Source of the DNA: Lacticaseibacillus sharpeae JCM 1186 = DSM 20505
Lineage (GTDB): Bacteria > Bacillota > Bacilli > Lactobacillales > Lactobacillaceae
Assembly: GCF_001436225.1 (NCBI RefSeq)
Contig: NZ_AYYO01000044.1
Span: 1-37,002, forward strand
Direction of reading: 5' to 3'
Length of the DNA: 37,002 nucleotides
In this document: positions 25,172 through 32,973 of the stretch, in pieces
Layout: the number at the start of each line of letters is the position of its first letter
Numbering within the stretch: the first letter of the stretch is position 1
Notes under the pieces: generated by a model
Seen by the model: only the letters and a program-made list of their open reading frames with translations
Told to the model about the DNA's origin: nothing
Databases searched by the model: none
Made by a program: the position numbers and the translations under genes

Positions 25172-25184
25172 AGCAGGATGCCGG

Positions 25185-25213
25185 GAGGACGTGTTCCACC
25201 ACGTCCTCTTTTT
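25185..25213 (+). terminator. Terminator of the toxin message
   Basis: Perfect 9 bp stem GAGGACGTG (25185-25193) with CACGTCCTC (25200-25208), a 6 nt loop and five T. Confidence 0.85.
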
Positions 25214-25369
25214 GTATGCCTTATCATACCACGAACTGAGAATGGCGTATCCGCAATGAATCTGCCGTGAACAAATTCTGTAGGGAGTTTTTTCAATAGT
25301 TGTTAATCAGGTAGTGGCACTAATTGTTGAAGTGTAAACGGCCGCAGCGCTTAAGGTCAAATATCTGCA
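25214..25369 (+). other. Short gene-free stretch
   Basis: Between the toxin cassette and the stop codon of the minus-strand exonuclease gene. I see no gene, promoter or clear terminator in it. Confidence 0.4.
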
Positions 25370-25903
25370 TTATGCTAACTTCACGAACCCCCGCAAGTCA
25401 TTCGCCGAGAACGCCTTTTCCTCTGCCAGCAAAATCCGCGCACACGCGTACGAATCATCTAGTGCGTTGTGGTGGTGCTGCAGGTCGATGTTGAGCGCCC
25501 GGCTCACCGTGTCCAGCTTGTGGTTGGGCAAATCAGGGTAGAAGTGCTTGGAGGTACGCACCGTGTCGATGTACTGGAACTGCACAGGCGGAATCCCGTA
25601 GCGCTCCAGGCTCTTGCGCACAACCGAGACGTCGAAGGACGCATTGTGCGCGGCAACGAGTTGATTGGCGGTGAAGAAGCTCTGGATGTGCGGCCACAGT
25701 TCCGGCCAGGTCGGCGCGTCGCGGACCATGGACTCGGTAATGTGGTGCACCTGCACGTTATAGGGACTGAAGCGCACTTCCGGGTTGATGAGACTGTAGA
25801 ACGAATCAACTACGCGGCTGTCGCGCACGACCACTATGGCGACGGAGCAGGCGGTCGCGCGCTGGCCCGCGGCGGTTTCGTAATCCATGGCAATGAAATC
25901 CAA
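25370..25903 (-). CDS. DEDDh 3'-5' exonuclease, DNA polymerase III epsilon-like
   Basis: 177 aa on the minus strand from a TTG start (25903-25901). An in-frame ATG at 25918 encodes MRRNN across the AGGAGG itself, so the TTG 6 nt after that site is preferred; relatives also begin with a short x-FIAMDFET. Exonuclease motifs: ExoI AMDYETA (usually DFET), ExoII AHNASFDVSV, ExoIII HHNALDDSYAC with the His-Asp pair of the DEDDh class. It is a stand-alone proofreading-type exonuclease, not the full polymerase. It follows exoA by 27 nt on the same strand, so both form a repair operon. Confidence 0.88.
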   Translation of the reverse strand: MDFIAMDYETAAGQRATACSVAIVVVRDSRVVDSFYSLINPEVRFSPYNVQVHHITESMVRDAPTWPELWPHIQSFFTANQLVAAHNASFDVSVVRKSLERYGIPPVQFQYIDTVRTSKHFYPDLPNHKLDTVSRALNIDLQHHHNALDDSYACARILLAEEKAFSANDLRGFVKLA

Positions 25904-25930
25904 ATTGTTCCTCCTCAAATATGTGGTGCG

Positions 25931-26692
25931 TTAGTCGAGCCCGTTAACCGTCAGTTCAACGGGGCAGTGGTCGGAGCCCATGATTTCGTCGTGAATCTTG
26001 GCGTCGGCCAACTGGTCGTCGAGGGCCTTGCTGGTGACGAAGTAGTCAATGCGCCACCCCGCGTTGCGCTTGCGGGCGCCAAAGCGGTAGGACCACCAGG
26101 AATAGATGTCCTTCTGGTCGGGGTAGAAGTGGCGGAAGGTGTCAGTGAAACCGGCGTCCAACTGGGCGGTGAAATCATTGCGTTCCTCGTCCGTGAAGCC
26201 CGCGTTGTGGTGGTTGCTCGTCGGGTTCTTCAGGTCGATGGGGTTGTGGGCTACGTTCAAGTCGCCGCAGTAAATGACGGGTTTGGTCTCGGCGAGCTTA
26301 CTCGTGTACTTGCGGAATTCGGCGTCAAAGCCCTGGCGGAAATCAAGCCGCTTGAGTTCCTGGCCGGAGTTGGGAACGTACACGGTGATCAGGTAGAACT
26401 TCGGGTACTCCAGCGTAATCACGCGGCCTTCCGTGTCGTATTCGGGCACGTCGATGCCGTACGTCACGTTCAGCGGTTCGTGCTTAGCGAAGATGGCGGT
26501 TCCGGAATAGCCCTTGCGTTCGGCGTAGTTGAAGTACTGCTGGTAGCCGGGCAGGTCGAGGGTGGCTTGGCCTGCCTGCATCTTGGTTTCCTGGAGGCAG
26601 AAGAAGTCGGCGTCCAGGGCGTTGAACGTGTCCATGAAGTCCTTCTTGAGCACCGCCCGCAACCCGTTGACATTCCACGAAATGAATTTCAT
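25931..26692 (-). CDS. exoA: Exodeoxyribonuclease III (AP endonuclease family)
   Basis: 253 aa on the minus strand from ATG 26692-26690, chosen because the family starts MKFISWNVNG; a GTG four codons earlier is in frame. Motifs: SWNVNGLRA, LQETKMQ (catalytic Glu), YVPNSGQELKRLDFR, GDLNVAHNPIDLKNP, FTDTFRHFYPD, YSWWSYRFGARKRNAGWRIDYF and SDHCPVEL. It nicks DNA at abasic sites and has 3'-5' exonuclease and phosphatase activity, acting after glycosylases such as Ung. It is transcribed divergently from dinB, and the shared intergenic region contains a LexA-type box near dinB. Confidence 0.94.
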   Translation of the reverse strand: MKFISWNVNGLRAVLKKDFMDTFNALDADFFCLQETKMQAGQATLDLPGYQQYFNYAERKGYSGTAIFAKHEPLNVTYGIDVPEYDTEGRVITLEYPKFYLITVYVPNSGQELKRLDFRQGFDAEFRKYTSKLAETKPVIYCGDLNVAHNPIDLKNPTSNHHNAGFTDEERNDFTAQLDAGFTDTFRHFYPDQKDIYSWWSYRFGARKRNAGWRIDYFVTSKALDDQLADAKIHDEIMGSDHCPVELTVNGLD

Positions 26693-26835
26693 CTGATTAC
26701 CCACTTTCCTTGTGCTTAGTCTATTTGTATTATACCAAAGACGCGGGCGACGCGGGTTGCGCTTTGGTTACGATGCGGCAGCGAAAATGGGCAAATGCGC
26801 ATTGGCATGGCTCCAAATTTGTGCGAAAATATAAG

Positions 26836-26849
26836 CGAAAGTATGTTCG
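26836..26849. promoter_or_regulatory. LexA/DinR-type SOS box upstream of dinB
   Basis: CGAAAGTATGTTCG fits the Gram-positive CGAAC-N4-GTTCG operator in nine of ten defined positions. It overlaps the end of a TATAAG sequence (26830-26835) and lies 17 nt before the dinB start codon, so LexA would block dinB transcription until DNA damage. Confidence 0.65.
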
Positions 26850-26866
26850 TAAAGGAGGCGCCGCAG

Positions 26867-28033
26867 ATGGCTGAATTGTTCCGGCTAGATTTACCCAGCG
26901 ATACCCACCGCCGGATTGTGCATGTGGACATGGACGCCTTCTACGCCTCCATCGAGATGCGCGATGCCCCCGAGTACCGCAAGAAGGCGCTGGTGATTGC
27001 CCATGATCCGCGCAAAACGGGCGGCAAGGGGGTCATCACCACGGCCAATTACGTTGCGCGCCAATTCGGAGTGCACTCAGCAATGCCCGCGATGGAGGCA
27101 CTGCGCTTGGTGCCGCGGCAGCTGCTCGTGTTCAAGGATCCCGATTTTGAGAAGTACCGGGCCGTGTCGCAGCAGATTCATGCAGTTTTCCACCAAGTCA
27201 CCGACCTGATTGAACCAGTTGCGCTGGACGAAGCGTACCTGGACGTGACCGGGAACACCACTTTTTCCAACACCATCAGCCTGGCAATCTGGCTGCAGCG
27301 CACCATCGAGGCCAAGACGCACCTCACCTGCGCGGTGGGCGTGTCGTACAACAAGTTCCTGGCGAAAATGGCGTCGGAATACAATAAACCTGGTGGCCGG
27401 ACGGTGGTCACCCCGGATGTGGTCGCTGAATTCCTGGCTGACCAGGACATCGGTAACTTCCACGGCGTAGGCAAGAAGACACTGCCCAAGATTGAGGCGA
27501 TGGGGATCCATACCGGTGCTGACCTGCGCAACGAGTCGCCGCAGGAATTGCAGCGGCGGTTCGGCAAGATGTGTTTCGTGCTCGCCCAGCACGCCCGGGG
27601 CATCGACGACCGACCGGTGCGCGTGCGCGAGGCTAAGTCAATTGGCAAGGAGCGGACGTACAACCCGCCGCTCCAGACCGATGCGGCGGTGCAAAACGAA
27701 TTCGTCCGGCTGGCAGACATGGTATTTACGGCGGCCCGGCGCAAGGAACGTCACGGCAAGACCGTCGTAATCAAGATTCGCGACGTCGACTTCACGACAC
27801 TCACGCGGCGGGTGACCACGGAAACCTTCTTCGACAGTAGTGAGGCCATTTATGACGCGGCCTGGCAGTTGTGGTTGGAACTAGGCGGCTTGCGCAAGTC
27901 GTTGCGGTTGGTCGGCATCACGGTCACTGCACTGGCGCCGATTACGTTCGAGAACATCGACTTGCCGCTGACTCCCGGTAGTGTGCGCGGTGACCGCCAG
28001 CGGGAACAGCTTGCGCCTGAAGAAACAGAATAG
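26867..28033 (+). CDS. dinB: DNA polymerase IV (Y family)
   Basis: 388 aa from ATG 26867 with AAAGGAGG at 26852-26859; an ATG 24 codons upstream would cover the SOS box. Motifs: RRIVHVDMDAFYASIEMRD (catalytic Asp at residues 21-23), VITTANYVARQFGVHSAMP (steric region), VALDEAYLDVTG (Asp121 and Glu122), a CAVGVSYNKFLAKMASEYNKP stretch and a helix-hairpin-helix thumb (LADQDIGNFHGVGKKT). The C-terminal little-finger domain is present, with the last 25 residues polar. It makes error-prone synthesis across lesions. I do not see a clear beta-clamp motif at the very end. Confidence 0.94.
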   Translation: MAELFRLDLPSDTHRRIVHVDMDAFYASIEMRDAPEYRKKALVIAHDPRKTGGKGVITTANYVARQFGVHSAMPAMEALRLVPRQLLVFKDPDFEKYRAVSQQIHAVFHQVTDLIEPVALDEAYLDVTGNTTFSNTISLAIWLQRTIEAKTHLTCAVGVSYNKFLAKMASEYNKPGGRTVVTPDVVAEFLADQDIGNFHGVGKKTLPKIEAMGIHTGADLRNESPQELQRRFGKMCFVLAQHARGIDDRPVRVREAKSIGKERTYNPPLQTDAAVQNEFVRLADMVFTAARRKERHGKTVVIKIRDVDFTTLTRRVTTETFFDSSEAIYDAAWQLWLELGGLRKSLRLVGITVTALAPITFENIDLPLTPGSVRGDRQREQLAPEETE

Positions 28034-28039
28034 ACGGTT

Positions 28040-28086
28040 AGGAACAGACTGTGTGGCAATTTTGACGGCACCTGTTCCTTTATTTT
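28040..28086 (+). terminator. Terminator after dinB
   Basis: AGGAACAG (28040-28047) pairs with CTGTTCCT (28072-28079), followed by TTATTTT; the 24 nt loop can pair further. Confidence 0.6.
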
Positions 28087-28090
28087 CGCG

Positions 28091-28135
28091 GAAGCGCTGT
28101 CCTGTCAACACGAGGGACGGCGCTTCTGTTATACT
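28091..28135 (+). promoter_or_regulatory. Inverted repeat joined to an extended -10 promoter before the CBS/DRTGG regulator
   Basis: GAAGCGCTGTCC (28091-28102) and GGACGGCGCTTC (28115-28126) pair over 12 bp with one G-T pair. TGTTATACT (28127-28135), an extended -10, follows immediately with no good -35, so the repeat covers the place of RNA polymerase binding. It could be an operator or the end of a read-through terminator. Confidence 0.45.
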
Positions 28136-28248
28136 ATTAGTAGTTATGCACTTGGCGAGAAACAAACAGACCAGCAACTAGTGACGCCCCGGATTGATAC
28201 AGTTGGGCAATGGAAGTTGCTGCTGTATCAATTAACGGGGGTGACGCA

Positions 28249-29565
28249 GTGCAAAAAAGCGAAAAACTACTTCACTACATCGAATCCCTCGATGTGGGGA
28301 CGCGCATCTCGGTCCGCCAGATTGCGACTAGCCAGAAAGTCTCAGCGGGGACTGCATACCGCGCCGTCAAGACGGCCCAGACACGCGGCCTCGTCGCAAC
28401 CATCGACCGCGTCGGGACCGTGCGCACGGATCCCCGGCCGCGCAGCACCAGCGCGCAGTTAACTTTCGCCGACCTGGTGCGTGTCATTGATGGCCGGGTG
28501 CTTGGCGGCAGTGAAGGCCTCGATAAGCCGCTCGACAAGTTCGTCATCGGGGCGATGAAGACCAGCGCGATGGGACATTACATCAGCCGCAACTCGCTGC
28601 TGATTGTTGGTAACCGTGAGGACGCACAGGCGCTAGCGCTTGAAAGTGGGGCGGCCGTTCTGATTACCGGGGGCTTTGACACCACGTCGGCGGTCATGAG
28701 TCTCGCTAACCGCTCGGCCCTGCCGATTATCACCACTAGCCACGATACGTTCACCGTGGCGACGATGATTAACCGGGCCCTGTCCGACCAGGCCATTCGC
28801 CGCGATATTCTGACTGTTGCCAGCCTGTATACGCCGCGCAGTGAGGCGAGCTTCTTGCAGCTGCCAGCCACAGTGGGCGACTACCGCAAGCTCGCGCGGA
28901 CTACACAGCACAGCGAGATTCCGGTCATCAGCGTGAGCGGCCGGGTCGTGGGCGTGGCCAACGCCGACACCGTGCTGGAGCGCAAGGACAGTGCACCGCT
29001 CGAGCGCGCGATGGAGCGGCACCCCGCGGTGGTCAAAACCGGCGAGTCCGTGGCGACCGTCAACCACCTGATGCAAGGCCGCGGACTGAAGCTCGTGCCC
29101 GTGGTTGACGACGCCGGGCTGCTCATTGGGGTGCTGACGCGGGCCACCGTGCTCGCGCAGCTCCAGGAGACGCCGGCGACCGAACACCTGCCGGCCACGA
29201 TTGCTGACCAGCTTGAAGCCACCCTTAGCTCCGTCGCACCGCTACCGGGGGGCACGGCGGCTTACCGCGTGGCGACGGCGCCCATCATGACCAACAAGTT
29301 TGGGGCCCTGAACGTTGGGGTGCTAAACGGGCTCATCACGAGCGCCACGAGCCGCTATTTGCGCAGCACGGGGCGGCAGAACGTGCTGGTCGACAACATT
29401 ACCCTGACTACGTTGCGGCCAATCCAGCTCTCCGCTCGGGTGACCATTGGGCTCAATATTTTGGATTTGACCCGTCACGTTGCGACGTTTGACATCGACA
29501 TCACCGCTGATGACGTGGTGGCGGCCAAGGCGCTGCTTACGTGTCAGCTACTTGAACGTAATTAA
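28249..29565 (+). CDS. YtoI-like regulator: HTH, DRTGG, CBS pair, hotdog domain
   Basis: 438 aa from GTG 28249 with GGGGGTG just upstream; an ATG 13 codons earlier lacks a site. Order: a helix-turn-helix (residues about 1-65; KISVRQIA-like RISVRQIATSQKVSAGTAYRAV), a DRTGG domain (about 75-190), two CBS motifs (about 195-305, ending LVPVVDDAGLLIGVLTRATVL), and a thioesterase-like hotdog domain (about 320-438, YRVATAPIMTNKFGALNVG). This is the layout of B. subtilis YtoI. CBS domains usually bind adenine nucleotides. Target and ligand are unknown. It precedes nrnA by 42 nt; the ytoI-nrnA neighbourhood is conserved and hints at a link to nucleotide or nanoRNA turnover. Confidence 0.87.
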   Translation: MQKSEKLLHYIESLDVGTRISVRQIATSQKVSAGTAYRAVKTAQTRGLVATIDRVGTVRTDPRPRSTSAQLTFADLVRVIDGRVLGGSEGLDKPLDKFVIGAMKTSAMGHYISRNSLLIVGNREDAQALALESGAAVLITGGFDTTSAVMSLANRSALPIITTSHDTFTVATMINRALSDQAIRRDILTVASLYTPRSEASFLQLPATVGDYRKLARTTQHSEIPVISVSGRVVGVANADTVLERKDSAPLERAMERHPAVVKTGESVATVNHLMQGRGLKLVPVVDDAGLLIGVLTRATVLAQLQETPATEHLPATIADQLEATLSSVAPLPGGTAAYRVATAPIMTNKFGALNVGVLNGLITSATSRYLRSTGRQNVLVDNITLTTLRPIQLSARVTIGLNILDLTRHVATFDIDITADDVVAAKALLTCQLLERN

Positions 29566-29607
29566 ACAGTTAATAAATACTATTTCTGAAATGCAGGAGG
29601 AAATATC

Positions 29608-30555
29608 ATGGCAATTGACCAAATTTTGCAAGCAATTGACGACTTCGACACCATCATTATTCACCGGCACCAGCGGCCCGATCCCGATGCGTACGGATCC
29701 CAGGTGGGGCTGGCCGAAACCATCCGCAACAGCTACCCCGACAAGGCTGTCTACGTTGTGGGTGAATCCGTGCCTAGTCTTGGCTGGTTGGCCACGATGC
29801 AGGAGATTCCGGACAGTCGCTACGAAGATGCCCTCGTGATTGTGACCGACACGGCTGACACGCCGCGGATTGACGATGACCGCTACAAGCTGGGCAAGAA
29901 GCTGATCAAGATTGACCACCACCCGGACGATGATGCGTACGGGGATGTGCGCCTGGTCCGGCCGGAAGCTTCCAGCTGCAGTGAGGTGCTGATTGACATC
30001 ATCAACGCCAGCAACGGCCAGCTCAAGATGAACGTGCGTGCGGCCAAGATGTTCTACGCCGGTATTGTCGGCGACACGGGCCGCTTCATGTACAACAACA
30101 CGTCCGCGCACACGCTGGAAGTGGTGGCACAGCTCTTTGGCTTCGGCTTTGACGCCAGCCTCATCAACCAGAAGATGACTGAGGTGACGTTGGGCCAGGC
30201 TAAGCTGCAGGCATTTGCCATGGACACCCTCGAAATCACGCCAAATGGGGCCGGTTATTACGTCCTGCACCAGAGCGACCTTAAGCGGCTCGGTGTTGCC
30301 AGTGACCAGTACCAGGCCGCGGTTGGCACCGCCGGCCGGCTCGGTGAAGTGCGTGCGTGGGCGATGTTCACGGAACAAGACGACGGAACCTTCCGTGTCA
30401 GTCTGCGCTCCAAGCAGGCGCCGATTGAACCCATCGCAAAGAACCACAACGGTGGCGGCCACGCTTTAGCCAGTGGGGCTAAGGCCAAGGACGACGCCGA
30501 GATCAAACAGATTGTTAACGAATTAGACGCACTGCTCGCCAGTGCCGGAAAGTGA
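29608..30555 (+). CDS. nrnA: Bifunctional oligoribonuclease / pAp phosphatase NrnA (DHH-DHHA1)
   Basis: 315 aa. AGGAGG at 29595-29600 precedes ATG 29608. DHH phosphoesterase motifs: HRHQRPDPDAYGSQ (residues 19-32), a metal-binding Asp at 81 in VTDTADTPR, DHHPDDDA (103-110), and the DHHA1 end GGGHALASGAKA. It degrades two- to five-nucleotide RNAs and dephosphorylates 3'-phosphoadenosine 5'-phosphate. In the first motif the more common D-x-D-A-x-G-S appears as DPDAYGS, so all ligands are kept. The stop overlaps the region just before the helicase gene, and the trio is probably one operon. Confidence 0.92.
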   Translation: MAIDQILQAIDDFDTIIIHRHQRPDPDAYGSQVGLAETIRNSYPDKAVYVVGESVPSLGWLATMQEIPDSRYEDALVIVTDTADTPRIDDDRYKLGKKLIKIDHHPDDDAYGDVRLVRPEASSCSEVLIDIINASNGQLKMNVRAAKMFYAGIVGDTGRFMYNNTSAHTLEVVAQLFGFGFDASLINQKMTEVTLGQAKLQAFAMDTLEITPNGAGYYVLHQSDLKRLGVASDQYQAAVGTAGRLGEVRAWAMFTEQDDGTFRVSLRSKQAPIEPIAKNHNGGGHALASGAKAKDDAEIKQIVNELDALLASAGK

Positions 30556-30560
30556 GATTC

Positions 30561-31919
30561 ATGGATAACAAGTTTAACCAGTACAACCTCAGCCCCGACC
30601 TGATTACGGCACTGACCGCAAACAAATTTGTGGAACCAACCCCGATTCAAACCCAGGTGATTCCTAAGGCGCTGAAGGGCCAGTCCATCATTGGCCAATC
30701 CCAGACCGGTTCCGGGAAGACGCTCGCGTTCCTGTTGCCGCTGCTCAGTAACATCGACCGCACCAGTGACACGCTGCAGGCGGTCATCACGGCGCCAAGT
30801 CGCGAACTGGCCACCCAGATTTACAAGACGGCCCAGCTGCTGCTGAAGGACATCGGCGACATTCGCGTCGGCCGCTACGTTGGGGGGACCGACCGCCAGA
30901 AGCAGGAAAAGAAGCTGACGGGTAAGTCCGTGCACCTGGCCATCGGGACGCCCGGCCGGATTCGCGACCTCATTCAAGACGGCGCGCTGACGGGTTACAC
31001 CGTGAAGACCTTCGTGGTTGACGAAGCCGACATGACCCTCGACATGGGGTTCTTGGACACGGTCGACAAGATTGCCAGCACGTTCCCGGCTGAACTGCAG
31101 ATGATGGTTTTTTCCGCCACGATTCCGCAGAAGCTGCAGCCATTCCTGAAGAAATACATGCACAACCCGCTGGTGATTGAGCTCAAGCCGAAGACAGTGA
31201 TCGCCGACACGGTGGAAAACCTGCTGATTGCCAAGAAGGGCAAGAGCGCCAACGAGCTGATCTACAAGTTGCTCACCATTGGCCAGCCTTACCTCGTCCT
31301 GATTTTTGCCAACACCAAGGAAGCTGTGGACAAGCTGCACGCCTACCTGACCGAACAGGGTCTGGAAGTGGCGAAGATTCACGGGGACATCGCACCGCGC
31401 GAACGCAAGCGTGTGATGAAGGACGTCGCCGCTGGCCGTTACCAGTACGTGGTGGCCACGGACCTGGCTGCCCGCGGGATTGACATCAACGGGGTTTCGC
31501 ACGTCATCAACGCCGAAATCCCGACCGACCCTGAATTCTTCATTCACCGGGTTGGCCGGACGGGCCGTAACGGCATGACCGGGACCGCCATCACCCTGTA
31601 CGCACCGGGCGAAGAAAACAAGATTGGCGAACTGGAAAGCATGGGCATTCACTTCCAGCCTAAGACCATCCACGACGGCGAAATCATCGACGCCAAGGAC
31701 CGCAACCGGCGTCAGAACCGGGAGAAGAAGTCCGACAAGCTGTCCCAGACCATGTACGGGATGCTGCAGAAGGAAAAGAAGAAGAAGAAGCCTGGTTACA
31801 AGAAGAAGGTCAAGAAGGCGATTGCCAAGGAAGAATGGTTCAATCGTCGCGTCGAGAAGCGGGCAGAATTGCGCGCGGCTAAACGCAAGAATAAGGCTAA
31901 GGGCTTGAATAAGGCATAA
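30561..31919 (+). CDS. DEAD-box RNA helicase, CshB-like
   Basis: 452 aa from ATG 30561, 5 nt after the nrnA stop; GTG 30552 is in frame but overlaps nrnA. Motifs in order: Q motif with PTPIQTQVIP, I QTGSGKT, Ia APSRELATQ, GG-type YVGGTDRQ, Ib TPGRIRDL, II DEADMTLDMGF, III SAT, IV FANTKEAV, V ATDLAARGID, VI HRVGRTGRNG. The lysine-rich tail (about residues 395-452) is typical of CshB and helps RNA binding. Cold or ribosome-assembly functions are known for the family. Followed by a terminator. Identity as a DEAD-box helicase is certain; the CshB subgroup is likely. Confidence 0.92.
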   Translation: MDNKFNQYNLSPDLITALTANKFVEPTPIQTQVIPKALKGQSIIGQSQTGSGKTLAFLLPLLSNIDRTSDTLQAVITAPSRELATQIYKTAQLLLKDIGDIRVGRYVGGTDRQKQEKKLTGKSVHLAIGTPGRIRDLIQDGALTGYTVKTFVVDEADMTLDMGFLDTVDKIASTFPAELQMMVFSATIPQKLQPFLKKYMHNPLVIELKPKTVIADTVENLLIAKKGKSANELIYKLLTIGQPYLVLIFANTKEAVDKLHAYLTEQGLEVAKIHGDIAPRERKRVMKDVAAGRYQYVVATDLAARGIDINGVSHVINAEIPTDPEFFIHRVGRTGRNGMTGTAITLYAPGEENKIGELESMGIHFQPKTIHDGEIIDAKDRNRRQNREKKSDKLSQTMYGMLQKEKKKKKPGYKKKVKKAIAKEEWFNRRVEKRAELRAAKRKNKAKGLNKA

Positions 31920-31970
31920 CGCAAAGCACGGCGATGGTTAGTTGAATCGCGCATTTTTGCTATTTGAAAG

Positions 31971-31999
31971 ACACCTGAGTATACGCTCGGGTGTTTTTT
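31971..31999 (+). terminator. Terminator after the helicase gene
   Basis: ACACCTGAG (31971-31979) pairs with CTCGGGTGT (31986-31994), one G-T pair, a 6 nt loop and six T. Confidence 0.85.
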
Positions 32000-32010
32000 G
32001 TTACGCCCAA

Positions 32011-32039
32011 TTGTCTAACCGTGATTGACGCAATATAAT
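32011..32039 (+). promoter_or_regulatory. Promoter of the Fic-like gene
   Basis: TTGTCT (32011-32016) and a perfect TATAAT (32034-32039) with 17 nt spacing; leader of about 53 nt. Confidence 0.65.
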
Positions 32040-32098
32040 GAATTTAGATGTGCGGATATTTGGGCTATAAACGGATATTAAGTTGAAAGGGGGAAACT

Positions 32099-32869
32099 AT
32101 GACTGACAATACAGCACTTGCGAAGTTTATCACTTCAGTAGGCAGTTTGAATGATTATGGTAGCACCGCGTTGCAGACCAAAAAGGCGTTAGATACTGGT
32201 TCAACCAAACCGTTGCGGCAAAATGCAGACGATATTGCAATTTTCACTGATACGTTGAAGGGCATTGACGCAGTAAAAAAGGTTGGCTTTTCTACTGCTG
32301 GAATTATCGCAATCAACAAACAATTTGATTCCCCCTCAGCCGAACAGCCAAAGATTCCAGGTCACTTGCGCAATGCATTCTACAACGAAGATGATAGGAT
32401 CGGAATTGTGATTGATCATAAAAGCCAAGAAACCTATGTCCCAAAAGCGATCATTACCCCAAGTGATATTGATACAATAGTTGATCAATTTAACCAGTCC
32501 CCAAGAACCGAGAGTGACACTTGGCGGCTCTTTGCGGAGCTAGCAAAATTACAAGCTTTTCAGGATGGGAACAAACGAACGGCGTTAATTGCGGCAAATG
32601 CCGCCATGGGCACCTTTGAAACCGGCAATTACCTTGTTCTTCCTTTCAATGATCTTGACCGAATTGATTTTACGGTTGGTTTGATGAGGTATTACATCGC
32701 AAATGACGAGGAAGCGCGCACCGTTGCCTTTACTAAAATGATGGATGCATTGCCGAGTCCTAGTGAAAGGCAGCTGGAACTTTCCAAGCCAATGGCGGAC
32801 AGTCCGGCAGACGCGAAGACATTGCGGATTAAGCCGCAACTACGAGGTCGGAGTTGGAATCAGGAATAG
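32099..32869 (+). CDS. Fic/DOC-family protein with a changed active-site motif
   Basis: 256 aa. AAAGGGGGA precedes ATG 32099. The Fic core is residues about 115-210: IITPSDIDTIVDQF, a helix TWRLFAELAKLQAF, then the active-site loop QAFQDGNKRTALIAANA (residues 152-168). Canonical Fic proteins have HPFx(D/E)GN(G/K)R, with His as the base; here His is Gln (Q152) and Pro is Ala (A153), while Phe154, Asp156, Gly157, Asn158 and Arg160 remain. The N-terminal 110 residues are unfamiliar, and no clear inhibitory S/TxxxE(G/N) motif or partner antitoxin gene is next to it. The gene is AT-richer than its neighbours and splits the usual helicase-alaS surroundings, so it was likely acquired. Family known for transferring AMP or phosphate groups to proteins. 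Confidence 0.8.
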   Translation: MTDNTALAKFITSVGSLNDYGSTALQTKKALDTGSTKPLRQNADDIAIFTDTLKGIDAVKKVGFSTAGIIAINKQFDSPSAEQPKIPGHLRNAFYNEDDRIGIVIDHKSQETYVPKAIITPSDIDTIVDQFNQSPRTESDTWRLFAELAKLQAFQDGNKRTALIAANAAMGTFETGNYLVLPFNDLDRIDFTVGLMRYYIANDEEARTVAFTKMMDALPSPSERQLELSKPMADSPADAKTLRIKPQLRGRSWNQE

Positions 32870-32927
32870 TATCGGCAGAGTGCGTATGTGCTTGTACTTT
32901 TTCTGGACCAACATGGCAGTTAATCAA

Positions 32928-32973
32928 AAACAACAAACGGGACCACGCAGATGCGTGGTCCCGTTTGTTGTTT
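32928..32973. terminator. Perfect long bidirectional terminator
   Basis: A perfect 21 bp stem (32928-32948 with 32953-32973) with a 4 nt loop, A-rich on one side and T-rich on the other. It overlaps the stop codon of the minus-strand channel gene and can end both convergent transcripts. Confidence 0.85.

Noticed and set aside
25469-26719. Open frame of 416 codons on the plus strand across the exonuclease and exoA
   Set aside because: Antisense to two genes with complete catalytic motifs; no start site signals.
30258-31673. Open frame of 471 codons on the minus strand across nrnA and the helicase gene
   Set aside because: Antisense to two well-conserved genes; composition typical of a shadow frame.
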